Made by a program: the position numbers and the translations under genes
Shown here: in pieces, positions 47,201 to 60,400 of the stretch
Layout of the letters: each line of letters starts with the position of its first letter
Numbering within the stretch: the first letter of the stretch is position 1
The notes under the pieces: model-generated
What the model saw: only the letters and a program-made list of their open reading frames with translations
Database searches by the model: none
Told to the model about the DNA's origin: nothing
Assembly (NCBI RefSeq): GCF_905475345.1
Contig: NC_066598.1
Location: forward strand, 4,685,001-4,749,000
Direction of reading: 5' to 3'
Length of the DNA stretch: 64,000 nt
From: Vespula vulgaris
Taxonomy: Eukaryota > Arthropoda > Insecta > Hymenoptera > Vespidae

Positions 47201-50037
47201 GAGAACTATAGAAATAAATGACTCATACTTACCTCGTGACAGTGATTAAAATGAATTCTTGTTCAATGGACTATGTAATTGGAATTAGGCACAACATTCA
47301 TATTTGTAGTAAGATTATATAATTATTGAAATGAAAACCAACATCTCCAGATATTTTTTCGATTTTATTATTTTTATTACTATCATTTATTATATTAAAT
47401 ATGTTTATTATTATATTAAAATATTTTATATATATATAAAATATTTTGTAATAAAATAGTATTTCATATTAGAAAAAGAAAATAGATGAGAATAAACTTT
47501 CAATACTTTGAATCAATTTATAAAATTTATAAAAAATCTAGTAAAATTAAAATAACTTGTTGACATTTTCAATAGGATTTTTATTATATTAATTTTCTTT
47601 TTCTTTTAATAGTAAAATCTTAAACTTTAATATATCCCATAAAAATACATCGTAAACATTGCAAATTAATTGATACTAAAAGAATAATTATTAATAATAA
47701 TATTATGAAGACTCTGTATATGAAATAATTTGAATATTATCGATTATGGGAAAAAAGGGACATAAAAGAACGAAATAAAAAGTTCAACGAATTTCATTAG
47801 GCAACAATAAGAAAAAAATAGAACTAATTTCTAATGCAGAACGTCTAGCGATTATATCGCGTTGGAATCTCGAATTCATTAACGTAAGAGTTCAATATCG
47901 TTATAGAAACTTGTATACGTCTGACGCTTTTTGTTATTTCTTTCTCTCTTTCTCTTTCTCTCTTTCTTTTTCTATTATTTTTACATATCAACTTGCGATT
48001 TCTAAAACATAAACTCATAGTCATCTAATGTACGTATGCACCTTTCTTCGAAGCCAGTTTCTCTTATCCTTTCACAAAATTAATTATAGTTATGGATCAC
48101 CGAATTCGTTGACCGAATACAGTTCAACATTTTTCTTGACAAAAATATTTTAATAATATATAAATATATAATTCCTTCAAAAGATAAAAAAAAGAGAAAG
48201 AAAAATTAAATTCAGTTCGAAATTTAATTAAAAAAACAAGAAAAAACAAAAAAAAGAGGAAAAAAGAAAAATAAAAGAAAAAATATCTCTTATTTTTTTC
48301 TCTCTCTTTTTTTAATTTATTTTATCAATATAAATTCATTATTTACTAACGACAATAAAAATTATATATCAATATACCGGGTGAAATAAGAAACATGATT
48401 AGCTTAAATTATTCAATTGTTACGTTATAACAACTAACTAATATAATATTCATTAATTAATTATATTCTAATTAAAATACACATTTCGACGTAATAAAAT
48501 TAAATTAAGATGTCTGATCGTACACGTGCGTCTCTAGGAAAGTTTATATCACGTGTAAAGATTGAGAAAGATTGAGAAATCGATAGAATTTATACATGCT
48601 ATCTCATGTCAGTCATTTAATCGTTTTATTAAATAAAATGAAAAAATGAAAGATAAATAAATGATAAGAGATTAGAAAAAGTTCGATGAATCTGTAACTA
48701 TATTAATCACAATTTCTAATTTGAATTTCGAAAATCTTGATAGTCCGCAAACAAGTTAATTGAATAATCGCGAAGATTATTTTTTTGTTCGTATTTTTTT
48801 AATTATTACACCAGAGTTCTTAGAGAATATTAAGACAATTATAATAAATTTTCTTTTTTAAGCAATTTTCAAAATCATCCTTCAATATCTTGTAGATAGA
48901 TTTTTTTTTTTTTTCAATATCTGTCTTTTAACCGATATTAAGATGAATGCATCTTAAGTATAATAATAAATATCTTCTCTCTTTATTTTTTTCTTTCTTT
49001 TCTTTTTCTTTTTCTTTTTCCATCCGAACCAATGAAACATTGAAACAAATATTTTATATATAGTTGAAAGAATTTTATATGATCGTATATTAAGAAGCAA
49101 TATCGCATGTGTTATGCTTTCGTAGACTTTCGTAGAATTGTTGATAGATTAATATTAGTCGTCATTGATTTGATCTTTCACTGTTACCGTTTGTAAACAT
49201 TTCTTTCTATACGTTGTGAAACACATCATATAATATCGAAAACTTCAATACAGTTGGAAGGTATGCGAGAGATATTTATAAATACATGTTTAGCTATCAG
49301 TGAATATGCCATAGAAAGAATTAATCGATCATTTATTTGTTCTTTACGCAAGTGTATTGTAGCTGATGGACGCTATTCTGAACATTATTGTTTAATTAAA
49401 ATAAAAAGTAATTTTATTCATTTTATCAATGTTTTTTTGGTTGATGGGGAAAAAAAGCAATATTTGTTATAATGCAAAATTTCTTTTAGCATCCATTGAA
49501 AGATAGATAAAAAAGAAATTATAGATTTATTTAAAAAAGATTGATAGTAACCTTGAAAACCTTCGAAAAAAAGAATCGACCATTTACTATATCAATCATC
49601 TTAAAACTTTTCTTAAATCATGTTATATTTCGTGTTTTATCAGAGAAAAAAATATTCGATCAATCCAATAACAATAAAATAATTTAATTGTAAGTTGATC
49701 ACGTGTCTCGTCGTTTACCCCGTATAAAGAAATTTATACAATATATTTTTTAAATTTATTTTTATATTTAATTATTTATTTATTTGTCTTTTATAATTTT
49801 TTATAACATATAGGTACTTTTGTATCTTTATGAATTGCAGAAAAAGAAAACAAAAGAAAAATTTGAATAATGAAAATATTAAAAAAAAATTTATCAATTT
49901 CTTTGTAATAGTTACAATTAATTTAATAATATTATAAAAAATATGTATATATATATAAATCAGATTAATACGAAAATATTGTATAAAAAGCGTGAAAAGA
50001 GAAATGAATAGAAATTAATCGAAAAGAATTTTTTCAG
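41203..50037. other. About 9 kb without recognisable genes between the SDR paralogues
   Basis: Extremely AT-rich with many homopolymer and TA runs. No frame longer than about 80 codons and none that I recognise on either strand. At about 44160-44350 there is a less AT-rich block with a consensus-like donor (GTAAGTAC at 44279), a possible untranslated first exon of the second SDR gene. A second donor-like site (GTATGCGA) lies at about 49260. A long intron plus promoter for the second SDR gene would explain most of the stretch. Confidence 0.45.
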
Positions 50038-50048
50038 ATTGGGTAAAG

Positions 50049-52813
50049 ATGCCAGAAAACGAAGAAATATTAATAGATAAGACGAATATGGGACCTCCTT
50101 CAGCAAAGTTATTTCTTTATCTCAGTATTGAGTTCCTAATTGCAATTGCAATTTCATGCTTCATAAGTATTCTAGGTTTAATTAAGTCTTTATTACCAAA
50201 GCCACCAAGAGATCTCAATGGAAATGTCGTTCTGGTAAATTAATAATAAATTCATAATAATAATTATAATTTAATTGTTCATTGCAATCATTTTTTCTTC
50301 TTTTATTTATTTACTTCGACCGAAGTATAATTCAATATAAACAATATAAAAATCTAACCAGTTTCTCGATAAACGACATTCAAAAATAATAAGTAAATAA
50401 CATTGCAATAAATTATTGTAAAAAGAAAAAGTAAAGAAATAAAAAAAAATCAAATCAACCAATTACACTAACGAAATAATACTCTGTTTTTTAAACGATC
50501 AAATTCAAATAAATATTTAATATAAAGAATTTAGTATCAAATAATTCTCAATTCATTTATTTATTGAATTGTTTAATCAACTTTTAGATTGTTGGAGCAG
50601 CGTCAACATTAGGTACTTCTTTAGTCGATGAATTTGCAAAGAGAGGATGTTCAGTGGTCTGCGTTGACGAAGTTAATGATTCAGTACAACAAATAGCATC
50701 AGATCTCCAATCTCGTTATACAGATTTAAAAGAAGACATTGAAACAAGCCAAGAAAAACAGGACGAATTAAGGAAAAATCCAAAGATTACAGCTTATCAA
50801 TGCAACTTGTTGAACCATAATGGTATCCATGATATAGCGAAGAAGGTTAAAAACGAGATTGGTGGCATCGATATTTTAGTAACATGCGTTGGTGCAGCGG
50901 GTCAGGATATTTTTGACACTGCTAGTACAACCTTAATGAGTCATTATTGGGTAAGCATAATTTCCAAATTTATATTTTATTTTTTTTATGATTTTTTGCA
51001 CGACATAAAATACATTTATGATTTGAAAAAAAATTATGTTATTGCAACTGTGATTCTTTTTGTTAGAATCAATGTTAGATTTCTTTAATATCATTTTGTA
51101 ATATATTCAGGTAATTACTTGTAAAATTTCTAATTTGTTTCAACTTTATAATAAGTGTTATGAATGTTTCTAAAATTGATCGAGATGACAAAAGAATGTT
51201 TTCTTCGTAAAACTTTTAATATGTAGTATTTTATCAATGAAACGTTGCTTTTAAATATAAATAAATATAAATATAAATATTTCTTTTTTTTATGATTAAA
51301 ACATAATCTTAAAATCATTCTAAAAGCTGTAACTTTTTTTTGTAAATGGATTTTTTATCTATATTTTGTAATATACATACATCAAGGTTTCTTACACGGA
51401 AATCTTAGTAACAACTGCCGTTGAATATAAATGAGTGTTGTTTTTCCACATGAGAATTATTTAATGTACTTTAGCATCATTCGTAACAGATCAAAGTTCA
51501 TTTTATGTCGTAAAATGTTATTTGTCAATAAGTATTTTAAAATCATATACACTGTCAAAACATTACTTTACGAATATCATCTATTGATAATGAAAAAAAT
51601 AATTTTATCACTCAAGTTAAATATTTTTTATCGACAGATGATAAATAATAATGTCGATAAAATAATAAACAACATTATTGATAAACTATAATATTCAGTA
51701 GATGAAACTGAAATAAATGTTAATGATTAATAATAATGTTAAATAGAACGATAATATAGAATCGATTATATTATACTAGACCATTTTCGAAATGATCAAT
51801 AGTGCAAAAGAATTTACAATGAAAATAAAAAGATCTTTTTCTTACATTTGATAAAAAATCGATGTCTGTTGTTTGTTCCTATAGACTATATTAGCATTTT
51901 TACCTTCAATGTTGGATCGAGAACGAGTTCATATAGTTGGAGTAACACCTGTCGTATCGAACGAAGATGCTTATGTAGGTTCCAGAACTGCTATAGCTAG
52001 TACGTATTGCTTTCTTCATTTAACTATGAATTTAATATGCAATTAGCTTTTAAAATATATATTATAAATATTACAATTTAATAGATTTTAATATAAATGT
52101 ATTGTTTATTTATAAATTATTATATGTTCATTTATATTATAAGATATTAGATAAACCAAAAAAAAAAGAGATAATAAAAATGAATAACTCTGTTTTATCT
52201 AACCTATATAATTATTTTAAATTACACGATTCTTCATATGATTTATATGATAATAGATCTAATGGAGTGTTTGGGTCGAGAATTAAGTAATTGCGTCAAT
52301 AATTTCACATTTCTTGCTATTGCACCTACGACAGAAAGCAGGTAGAAAATGATTTTATTTATTACTATAAAAAATTATATGAAAAAAATGATTACTTTCT
52401 TGATTTTCTAATGAATCATTTATAGGTCGATAAGGCAGGGCGAGCAGCAAGTTGCAAAAGACATTGTCGAAGCTGTCAGAAGAGATCAATCGAGTTTAAA
52501 TATTGGTTGGTGTTCACCTTTATTGTATCAAATAAGGTTAGACAAAGTATTACAATTTTTATTATTACATTTATATACGATTTATTATTTATTTATATGC
52601 ATGCCACGTTTTCAACAAAATTTTCTTTCGTCATCTATTTCATATTATGTCATAGAATGTGTATGTTAAAAAGAAAAAAAAAAGACGAAGAATGTTTTTA
52701 GTATCTAAAAATAATGTTTGTTTATTTTTTATATAAAAAAACAAAAATATTTTTATTTCAGCTGCGTAATTTACAATGTTATAACGACGATTACACGATG
52801 GTATAGAACTTAA
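50049..52813 (+). CDS. Divergent SDR16C-like paralogue, probable pseudoenzyme
   Basis: Six coding exons: 50049-50234, 50588-50950, 51885-51999, 52257-52341, 52426-52536, 52762-52813. They total 912 nt, or 303 residues. The first coding exon starts after a TTTTTCAG acceptor at 50038, so an untranslated exon lies upstream. A membrane segment (about residues 21-46) precedes PRDLNGNVVL. The fold is recognisable (GGIDILVT, TILAFLPSMLDRERVHIVGV, LMECLGREL), and intron positions match the intact paralogue at 38573. The chemistry is not preserved. The cofactor motif reads IVGAASTLGTS, NNAG is TCVGA, the catalytic Ser is absent, the segment before Tyr is about five residues shorter, and YxxxK is YVGSR. 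An extra charged stretch of about 25 residues (near LKEDIETSQEKQDELR) interrupts the second Rossmann half. An open frame over six exons argues for a maintained, non-enzymatic protein. Confidence 0.82.
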
Positions 52814-53445
52814 AGAGGTTAGAATGTAACTACGTTAGTAAGAGTAATTTTTAAAATCATAAATGAATATTTGACATAAATGTATGAGGACTAGAAGGAA
52901 GTATAACGATGTGAATGCATTTTTAAATTTATTTCGTATTAATTTATGTAAAGTAGTTTAATCGACAATTACCGTTCGTCGATAATGAAACTTTTTATGT
53001 TTACATAATTTTCCTTTTTTTAATATTTATAATAAATTTTCGATTAATTGTTAAACGTTGAACAAATGATTATTGGACTTTAAAATATTTCAATTTACAA
53101 AGTATTTTATTTATAAGTTATTTATGGATAATGACTGTTAATGTACAATAACGATTTTCGTTATCAATTAATGTAATTTATATTTTATAACTTAAATATA
53201 GAATATTCTATACGAACGTAAATTTTTCTTCTCTAAAACCGCATCATTTATAAATGATAAAATATTTTCATAATTTTCATTTGTAGAAAATGTTTTATTA
53301 TTTTATTTTATTATTACAAAAATTAATATTTTTTTTTCTTTACAAGACAAAAGTTTATAAAAAGATGATTATAGAAAAGTATTGTATTAACGAATTATTT
53401 GTATATACGATATGATTTATATATGTATGTATGTATGTGTATGTG

Positions 53446-53501
<56 letters not shown>

Positions 53502-53621
53502 AAAGGCTGAATATCGAAAATATTTTATTTCCCCTTTTTCACACACGCACACATATACACACACATACATATATATATGTAATAATAAAAAAATAGAATT
53601 CTCTAAAAAGAAAATATATAG
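52814..53621. other. Convergent spacer, second SDR / OTU genes
   Basis: Holds the 3' untranslated regions of two convergent genes. AATAAA at 53031 may end the SDR transcript. AT-rich otherwise, with a (TA)n tract and TATG steps at 53417-53496. Confidence 0.5.
53447..53496. repeat. (TA)n microsatellite
   Basis: Uninterrupted TA tract of about 50 bp, preceded by (TATG)n. Confidence 0.95.
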
Positions 53622-55987
53622 TTAATCGTTGAGTAAAACATCATAATGACCGCTTTCCGAAAGTCCGGTGAAGAGCAATCTGGCAGTCTCGTAATAATAG
53701 TCAACATGACTGTGGAAAACACGTTCCAATTCATCCTTGCCTTCAATCTCACGATAGATGGAGAGATTCATATGATGAAGCTTTGTTGCTACCGTGCATT
53801 CAAGTTCGCTTGCAAACGTCCCAACCATTCTCATGTGCTCATAATATTCTTCAGGATGTGATATATTCCACTCGGCCATTACGAAAGGACCATACTCGTG
53901 CCAATTATTCTTTATATATTTAGCAACCTATATTATAATTCATTTTATTAATATCTAACATTTTTTTTATTCGTTCAAAAATTTCTTTTCTTTCTTCTTC
54001 ATTTTTTTTTTCTTTAGAAATGCAATAATTAATTTTCTTTTTTCATGATATTATTTAAACAACAAATAAGAAACTTTCTTTATATTTAATAAAATAATTC
54101 ATACGCATTTATAATCTTATATTCTTATTTTTCTTAAAAAAATTATTTATATCGCTTATGTCATATATAAGTAGGAAATATTTTAGGAATGGAATGTAGC
54201 ACATCAAAACAATAAAAAATAAACAGTTCGTATAAACTTCTATGTACTATTTAACTTTGTTTTCGAGTTTATAGCGAATTCGACTTTCAAAAAGCTCTAT
54301 CTATTTATCTTCATAGAAAATGATTCGAAATGATTTCTTCGCATTTGAATACAGGCCTGCCGACGTCTTACCAATGTTCAATTCTTGCACACTGAAGAGT
54401 TTCAACATCGTTAATGGCCGTTCTGTACATAATGGATTTCAAATAACCCCGCAAGTTAAAAAAAATCGATTAGATTTAATTGTAAGTCCGGTGAGCGAGT
54501 AGGCCAAGGCAACAGGACCGATCCACGACCTATCCATTTGTTTGGAAATCGATTGTTTAGAAATTATCTAGAACTTTGGTTAAAATGTACTGACATTACG
54601 TCCATTCAATGAAAGAACTGTTGCGATACTAATAATTCGTTATAAACCGAAAATAAAATCAAATATGACATATGTTTATATGAACTTTTTTTTTTTTATT
54701 ATTAATACTTGGTACTAAAACCACCCTTGAATATATGTTCTACTTATTCTGGGACATCCTGTATATAAAGAAGCAATTATATTTGTACTAGCTAACCATG
54801 TTACGCAAATATTGATGTTCATCTTCATTTTGCCAAAGAATATAGCTGAGCGCACGGAACATGCAGTTTCCATCTCCATAAATTTTATGCACGCGAAACG
54901 TGCCCTCTCTGCACTTTAAACGAGCCGTACCTGTAATGAATTCATTTTTTTGTTTTTTAATTATATTGTAATTCATATTTTTTACTAATGTTTTACACAC
55001 GATATTTTTACTAATATTTTACATTGATATTTTATCTAATAATCTAAAATTAAAAAAAAATTAAAAAGATATATATCTTAGAAATATTTTTAAATAAATG
55101 ATCTTTTTTTGTGAAAAAGAAAAGTACTTTCCTCCATAAAAAAAAAAAACATTTATATAAATGTTCCTAAATTACATGCGAATGAGATTTACTCTCTATT
55201 AAATAAAATAATTATAATAATTTATTTATATCGCTGATAGTGATAAAGAAAATAGGTTGTAATGTGTTATATCGATCATCTTTTATGTCACTGTAAAAAC
55301 GCCACTAAAATGTAAACATGGTTGATTGATGTAGATCATATATATGTAGTAATTTTAATAAAGGAGGTAAAATCTTATAACAAAATTTTTATTTTATAAT
55401 TATATGTGTATATATGTATACAATTATAAAATTAAAATCTTTTATATTTTTATATTTTTTATATTTATTATATATTTTCGTTAATTTTATAAATATATGT
55501 ATTATGAATATATATATTATAAAATTAAAGTGTTTTTTGTTTTTATATTTTTTATATTTTATATTTTTTAATTTTATAATTATAAATATATACATATATA
55601 CATGAAATTACAAAATTATAAATATATATGTATAATTATAATTATAAATATTTTTTATTTTTATATTTATTAAAATATTAAATTATTTATTAAAATAAAA
55701 AATTATTAAAATATTTCTTATAATATTTTACCTCCTTTATTAAAATTTGCACGTTTTCCTTTACGTTTTCTAGAAGTTTGGGTGTAACCGTTGGAACGCC
55801 TTGCGAGCTTCGTCTCGGAACTTCTCTCAGCTTTCCACAAAGTATAAGAATTTTCTAAATTAATTTTTGGCGGGTTTTGATAAACGTTCGAATCTCCTCT
55901 ATCCAAATAATGTTTAATATAGTAGCAAGAAACGCATCCGTTCTCATTCTTCGTGGGCAACTGGTGCATGCACTCCTCTATAGACAT
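53622..55987 (-). CDS. OTU-domain cysteine protease (probable deubiquitinase)
   Basis: Three exons: 55987-55732, 54930-54797, 53927-53622. They total 696 nt, or 231 residues. OTU enzymes cleave ubiquitin chains. The catalytic Asp and Cys lie in KIYGDGNCMFRALSY (about residue 103), and the His lies in SGHYDVLL near the C-terminus, so the triad is complete. Between them is EEYYEHMRMVGTFASELE, the usual helix and G-T-x-x-x-E element. Residues 1-85 are basic and Cys-containing (GCVSCYY, then RKRKGKR) with no recognised domain. The ATG at 55987 is the first in frame after a stop, but an upstream exon is possible. At 231 residues the protein is little more than the catalytic domain. OTU domains of this compact type also occur in transposons and viruses. 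Three exons with ordinary introns favour a host gene. Its substrate is unknown. Confidence 0.78.
54300..54767 (-). mobile_element. Decayed mariner-type DNA transposon fragment
   Basis: Lies in the OTU intron 53928-54796. Read on the minus strand, 54560-54480 encodes NNRFPNKWIGRG, then PWPTRSPDLQ, the C-terminal signature of insect mariner-like transposases. A frameshift and stop follow. The frame then continues as NPLCTERPLTMLKLF to about 54300. At 54741-54767 the minus strand begins TATATACAGGATGTCCCAG, a variant of the common insect element end TACAGGGTGTCCCA. The catalytic region upstream of the signature is missing (about 200 bp between the end and the motif), so the copy is internally deleted and inactive. 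A matching second end was not found. Confidence 0.7.
55400..55600. repeat. Imperfect tandem duplication, AT-only
   Basis: Two copies of about 85-95 bp, each beginning TATAAAATTAAA, running through TTTTATATTTTTTATATTT and ending TTAATTTTATAA (about 55424-55493 and 55519-55582). They lie in the first OTU intron. Confidence 0.55.
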
Positions 55988-56274
55988 TAAGAGCAAGGAG
56001 TCGAGTTTTACTTTCGATTATAATGATCACTACGTATGCAAGATAAAAGAGAAGATTTGTAAAAGCGTGTAAATTACGTATATCAGCGGTTCTCACGTGT
56101 TGTGATATATGACATAAATAGAAAGGAATAATAATTCCAAAAAAAAAAGACACAAAAAGTTGAGAACCATTGATACAGACATCACGAGTCTCACGAAATA
56201 TATTAATAATTATAAAAACGACCTAAATAAGCAAATGTGTAAAAATTAAATTCATTAAATTTTTGGTTACATTC

Positions 56275-56331
<57 letters not shown>

Positions 56332-57465
56332 TGTATCTGTATAACAATCCGATTACCTTTTTCGAATATATAAGAGCACAGAAAGAAACACCATAAACAC
56401 GGTAGATAAAATTTTCTCAATAAGGTTACTGTTTGAACGCTGTTAGCGTCCAGTTTTCAGTTTTTCCTTTTGAAGACACTTTTATTCTTTAAAATTAATA
56501 ATGATCTCGTAAATATATCTCGTAAGCTGAAAACGAGATTTTACGATTAATAATCCGTTCGCGTGTCCCTTTTAAGAGCCACATCTCATAGAACGTAATT
56601 ATTCACGAAATGCCATTTATCGTTCATATGTATATATGTAGAGAAAGATAATGAATTGACATTAGCACTTTGAAATCAGAAATATATCTATTCGACCTCG
56701 ATCGTCATTCCTATGGCAAATTGAACAAAATTATTATATTATACAATATGCGTGTGTGTTATTGTTTTTTAAAAGTTAGTAGAGAAAAGTAGGTTAATAT
56801 AAAATATTCACAAGGGAGAAGGAGATTTGAATTCTAATTCAATTCGCGGTACTTATGTTTTATCTTTTTTTTTCTATTTTTAATTATCTCCTTTTCATAA
56901 ATTTAAGATATTTTGTAACATATATTTATAAACGTAATAAACATTTTATTTAGTTCTGATCACATGCTTGTTGTTAAAAAAGATCGTTTTATTAAAATTT
57001 GATCGTAACATTTGAATCCTTGCTTCAAGCATAATATTAATACGTCATGCGAATCGAGTTGCGCAGTAAATTACTACGCAGGAAGGAATTCGTTCGGTGC
57101 TCGTTGATTGGTTGGTCGCACGCGAGAATAATAAAGTTGGTTGCCCGGACGACGGGATGAAGCGATGCGTGTCATTGCGCGCCGAGGCAGCCAGTCGTTC
57201 GCGAGAAAGAAAGGAGGAAGGAGTGTATCACTTCGGAAGTTAACATGGCGTCGTATCGAAACGTGCCACCACTGTGTACAACGAAGCATTAATATTGTGG
57301 TACGATATGCGGTCTACGTGTGGTGTAACAAGATCATTGCCGTTTGTCGAGTGAATTCCCAAAATTGTGACCAAGTTTTACGGAAAAAAGAAAAAAGAGG
57401 AAAAAGAAAAGAAAAAGGAAAAGAAAAGAAGAAGAAAAAGCACAACGATCGTTCGGTCAAATGAC
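55988..57465. promoter_or_regulatory. Divergent region between OTU and NKAIN genes
   Basis: Contains (CA)n(TA)n at 56278-56332 and then AT-rich filler. From about 57040 to 57360 it is markedly less AT-rich and CG-rich, which I take as the NKAIN promoter and 5' leader. A polypurine run (A/G only, about 57380-57441) lies immediately before the start codon. A 12-codon upstream frame begins at 57461 and overlaps the NKAIN start out of frame. Confidence 0.5.
56278..56332. repeat. (CA)n(TA)n microsatellite
   Basis: About 15 CA units followed by about 12 TA units. Confidence 0.95.
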
Positions 57466-60400
57466 ATGGGAATTTGCAGCAGGAGACACTTTCTATTGAC
57501 GATATGCATTCTGCAACTTGTAAGTATATATTTATTGTTAGTTATATGAACGGAAATGCACAACGGACATCTCAGGTGCGTTGCAGTCTCTCTCGATCAT
57601 CACGTACACACGTACATACGTATATATACTTACGTACTTTACGATTTACGTACATATGCACGTAACGTACGTACACATATACATGTACACGCACGCACAT
57701 ACATCACACACATTTATGAGAAAGGATACATGCAACACGTTTTTCTAATCTGAGTCATGCGTTTTTTTTATGGATTACGAATCTTAAAAATATAGATATC
57801 CTCATTTTTATCTCATCTTTCTTTCATCGAAATGATCGGTCGCTATCTTCATCATGCACAAATCGTGCTCTTTCTCCTTTTCTTTTTTTTCTTTTTTCTT
57901 TTTTCTTATTTCGTCTTATTTGAGAATAGTATTCATTTTTCTTTTCTAGTAATCGACGCTACGATGGAGTTGGTACTACCGACTTTGTAGATTAGACTCG
58001 TTTTATCATTTTATCGACCTCAGTCTCTTGGTTTATCTTTCTACGTTGTTCTATTGTGATAAGTTACTTTGCACACGCGAAAGTATTATTATTGTATATA
58101 TATAGATGGAACTAGGCTACTCTTTCTTTTTTTTTTAGATGAAGCTTTCACTTGCAGCATCGGCGTTCTTGATGATGGATCACTTTAATGATTTTTTTTT
58201 TATTGCAATAATTTAATATTGATATTGCAATAATTTAATATCGTATTTTTTATAATATCATTCTAAAATTTTAGAAGAAGTTGATATGTATATACATTTA
58301 TTAATACTTAGAATTGATATGTAATCTTTAGAACAAAAAAAAAAGAAATAAAATATTCTTTAAACGTCTTTAAAGTTTTATTTCTTTAACTTAACACGTA
58401 TATATAAGTGTTACAAGTTCTAACTTGTATGAGAATGACCAATCAACAAAGTATTTGGAACACAAGACAATTGGCACAGATTAAGAATACACTATAAGGA
58501 AATGAGTAGAATCTAAGCAATTGTCTGCATATTATAAAATACTTTAATTTGTTATCACTACTGCTTTGATGCTATATATATTTGATTCTAAATCTTTTGT
58601 TTATTTACAGATTACCACCGTAGAGCGTCAAGTTTTCGACTTTCTGGGGTTTATGTGGGCCCCGATACTGGTCAATTTTTTCAATATAATTTTTGTTATC
58701 CTCGGATTTTTTGGAGGCTTTCAATACAGACCTAAATATATCATATCGGTGCGTAAACTGATAATTATTCAGTAATGTTATTTAAAAGAATGCTATCACA
58801 AATTAATAGGGCAGATAATTTTGCTACAATGAATGCTTATTCTTTCTTTTTATTTTAGTATTGTATATGGAACACACTTTGGTTAGGATGGAACATATTT
58901 ATGATATGCTTTTATCTCAGTGTAGGAGTACTGGATAAAGTAAGTAAGTTAAAGTTGGATAATTGGATTCATAGATCTTGATTATAATAAATATTTGTTT
59001 TTTCAGAATAGTGATATTTTAAATCTTGGTACCGGTAGTTTCTCCTGGTGGCATGTAAATGGGCCCGGTTGTAAAGCTGTATATGATGTTACTGAACCAG
59101 AATTATTCAGGCCAGCACGTCCTAGTAATGTGACGGATTGTGTACTGGATTATGAAGTAGTAGAAATCCTACATGCATCTACACAATGTCTTTTAGGGGT
59201 ATGTATATATTATATATAGCTTTGTTTACATGTGTCTTTGATACTATTTATAGAATGTGATGTATTACAAATGATATCATTTTCTTTTCTAGTAATTTAA
59301 ATTTGAATGTTTCAGTTAATGGCAATTATAGGAGGGATCTGTCTAAGTAAAGTCTTTTTAGAAGAAGATGATAGCTGTAAGTATTAATTTATGTAAAAAG
59401 AATTTATGTTTATATTTATTTACTAGTTTATAAACTATTTTTTTTATACTTCATACTACATAAGAATAAAGAGGAAGAGTAGGTAATGCGCAGGAATATA
59501 TTTTTATGATAATATTATCGTGCATTGAAATTTCTAATACAGTTTAATAGGATTCAGGTATAACATTCGAATTGTTAAATAATGGTAAAATTGAAATCTG
59601 TATACTCATTCTTATGAGATATAAATCATATTAAAAGCTGCAGTAAACTATTTCTGCTAGTTGTTAATAATTTAAGCTTATCAGATCATTTATTATTGCT
59701 TGAAAAAAGGGTTATTAATTACAGTTGATTTCATTGGTGGATTTGATCCCCCATTCTGGTAAGTGCTTTGCCTCATACACAATTTGCACGCATTTATTCA
59801 TTTGCTCGTTTCGGCACGATTGACTATGTTGTAAAATACAAGATTTAAAACGTAGTATTATTATATATCTCTTTGATTTTCAATATATACGTTTTAGTTG
59901 GAATGTATAAAAGTAGTAAGAAATAACTTTCTGCAGCTTATAAAATTGTAATATTTATTTGATGTATTAAATTGCCATATTCAAAGAAATTTTATCAGTA
60001 ATTTCAGCATGGAAAAGAGTTTTTGTTGTCTTATTATTGAAAATATTGGATAGTCACTATTATTTAATAAAAGTATATTAGTGGGACAGACTTATTTTAA
60101 TTTTGAAAAGATTGAATAAATAAAAATTTCGAAACTTTTACCATTTCATCACAGTTGTATCAATTATATTTTTTAAGTTTTAAAGGTAAAAATTTCGTCC
60201 GAATCTATTAAGCAAATTTACTCTAACATTATCGATTCTAAATGATATATTTCAGTTGACTTTGTTGGCGGTGATGACTTTGGGTTGGCAGGCCACACAC
60301 AGTTGCATCCTATGTATGTTAGTTATTCGGCACTTCCACCACCTTCTCATCCATATAAAAATTCCAATCAAGATTATCCTGCAGGCACAACTAGCTCACA

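Noticed and set aside
49254..49472. 72-residue plus-strand frame upstream of the second SDR gene
   Set aside because: Begins next to a donor-like site and looks like chance. More likely untranslated exon or intron.
54320..54502. 60-residue plus-strand frame
   Set aside because: It is antisense to the decayed mariner-type transposase fragment, which explains the sequence better.
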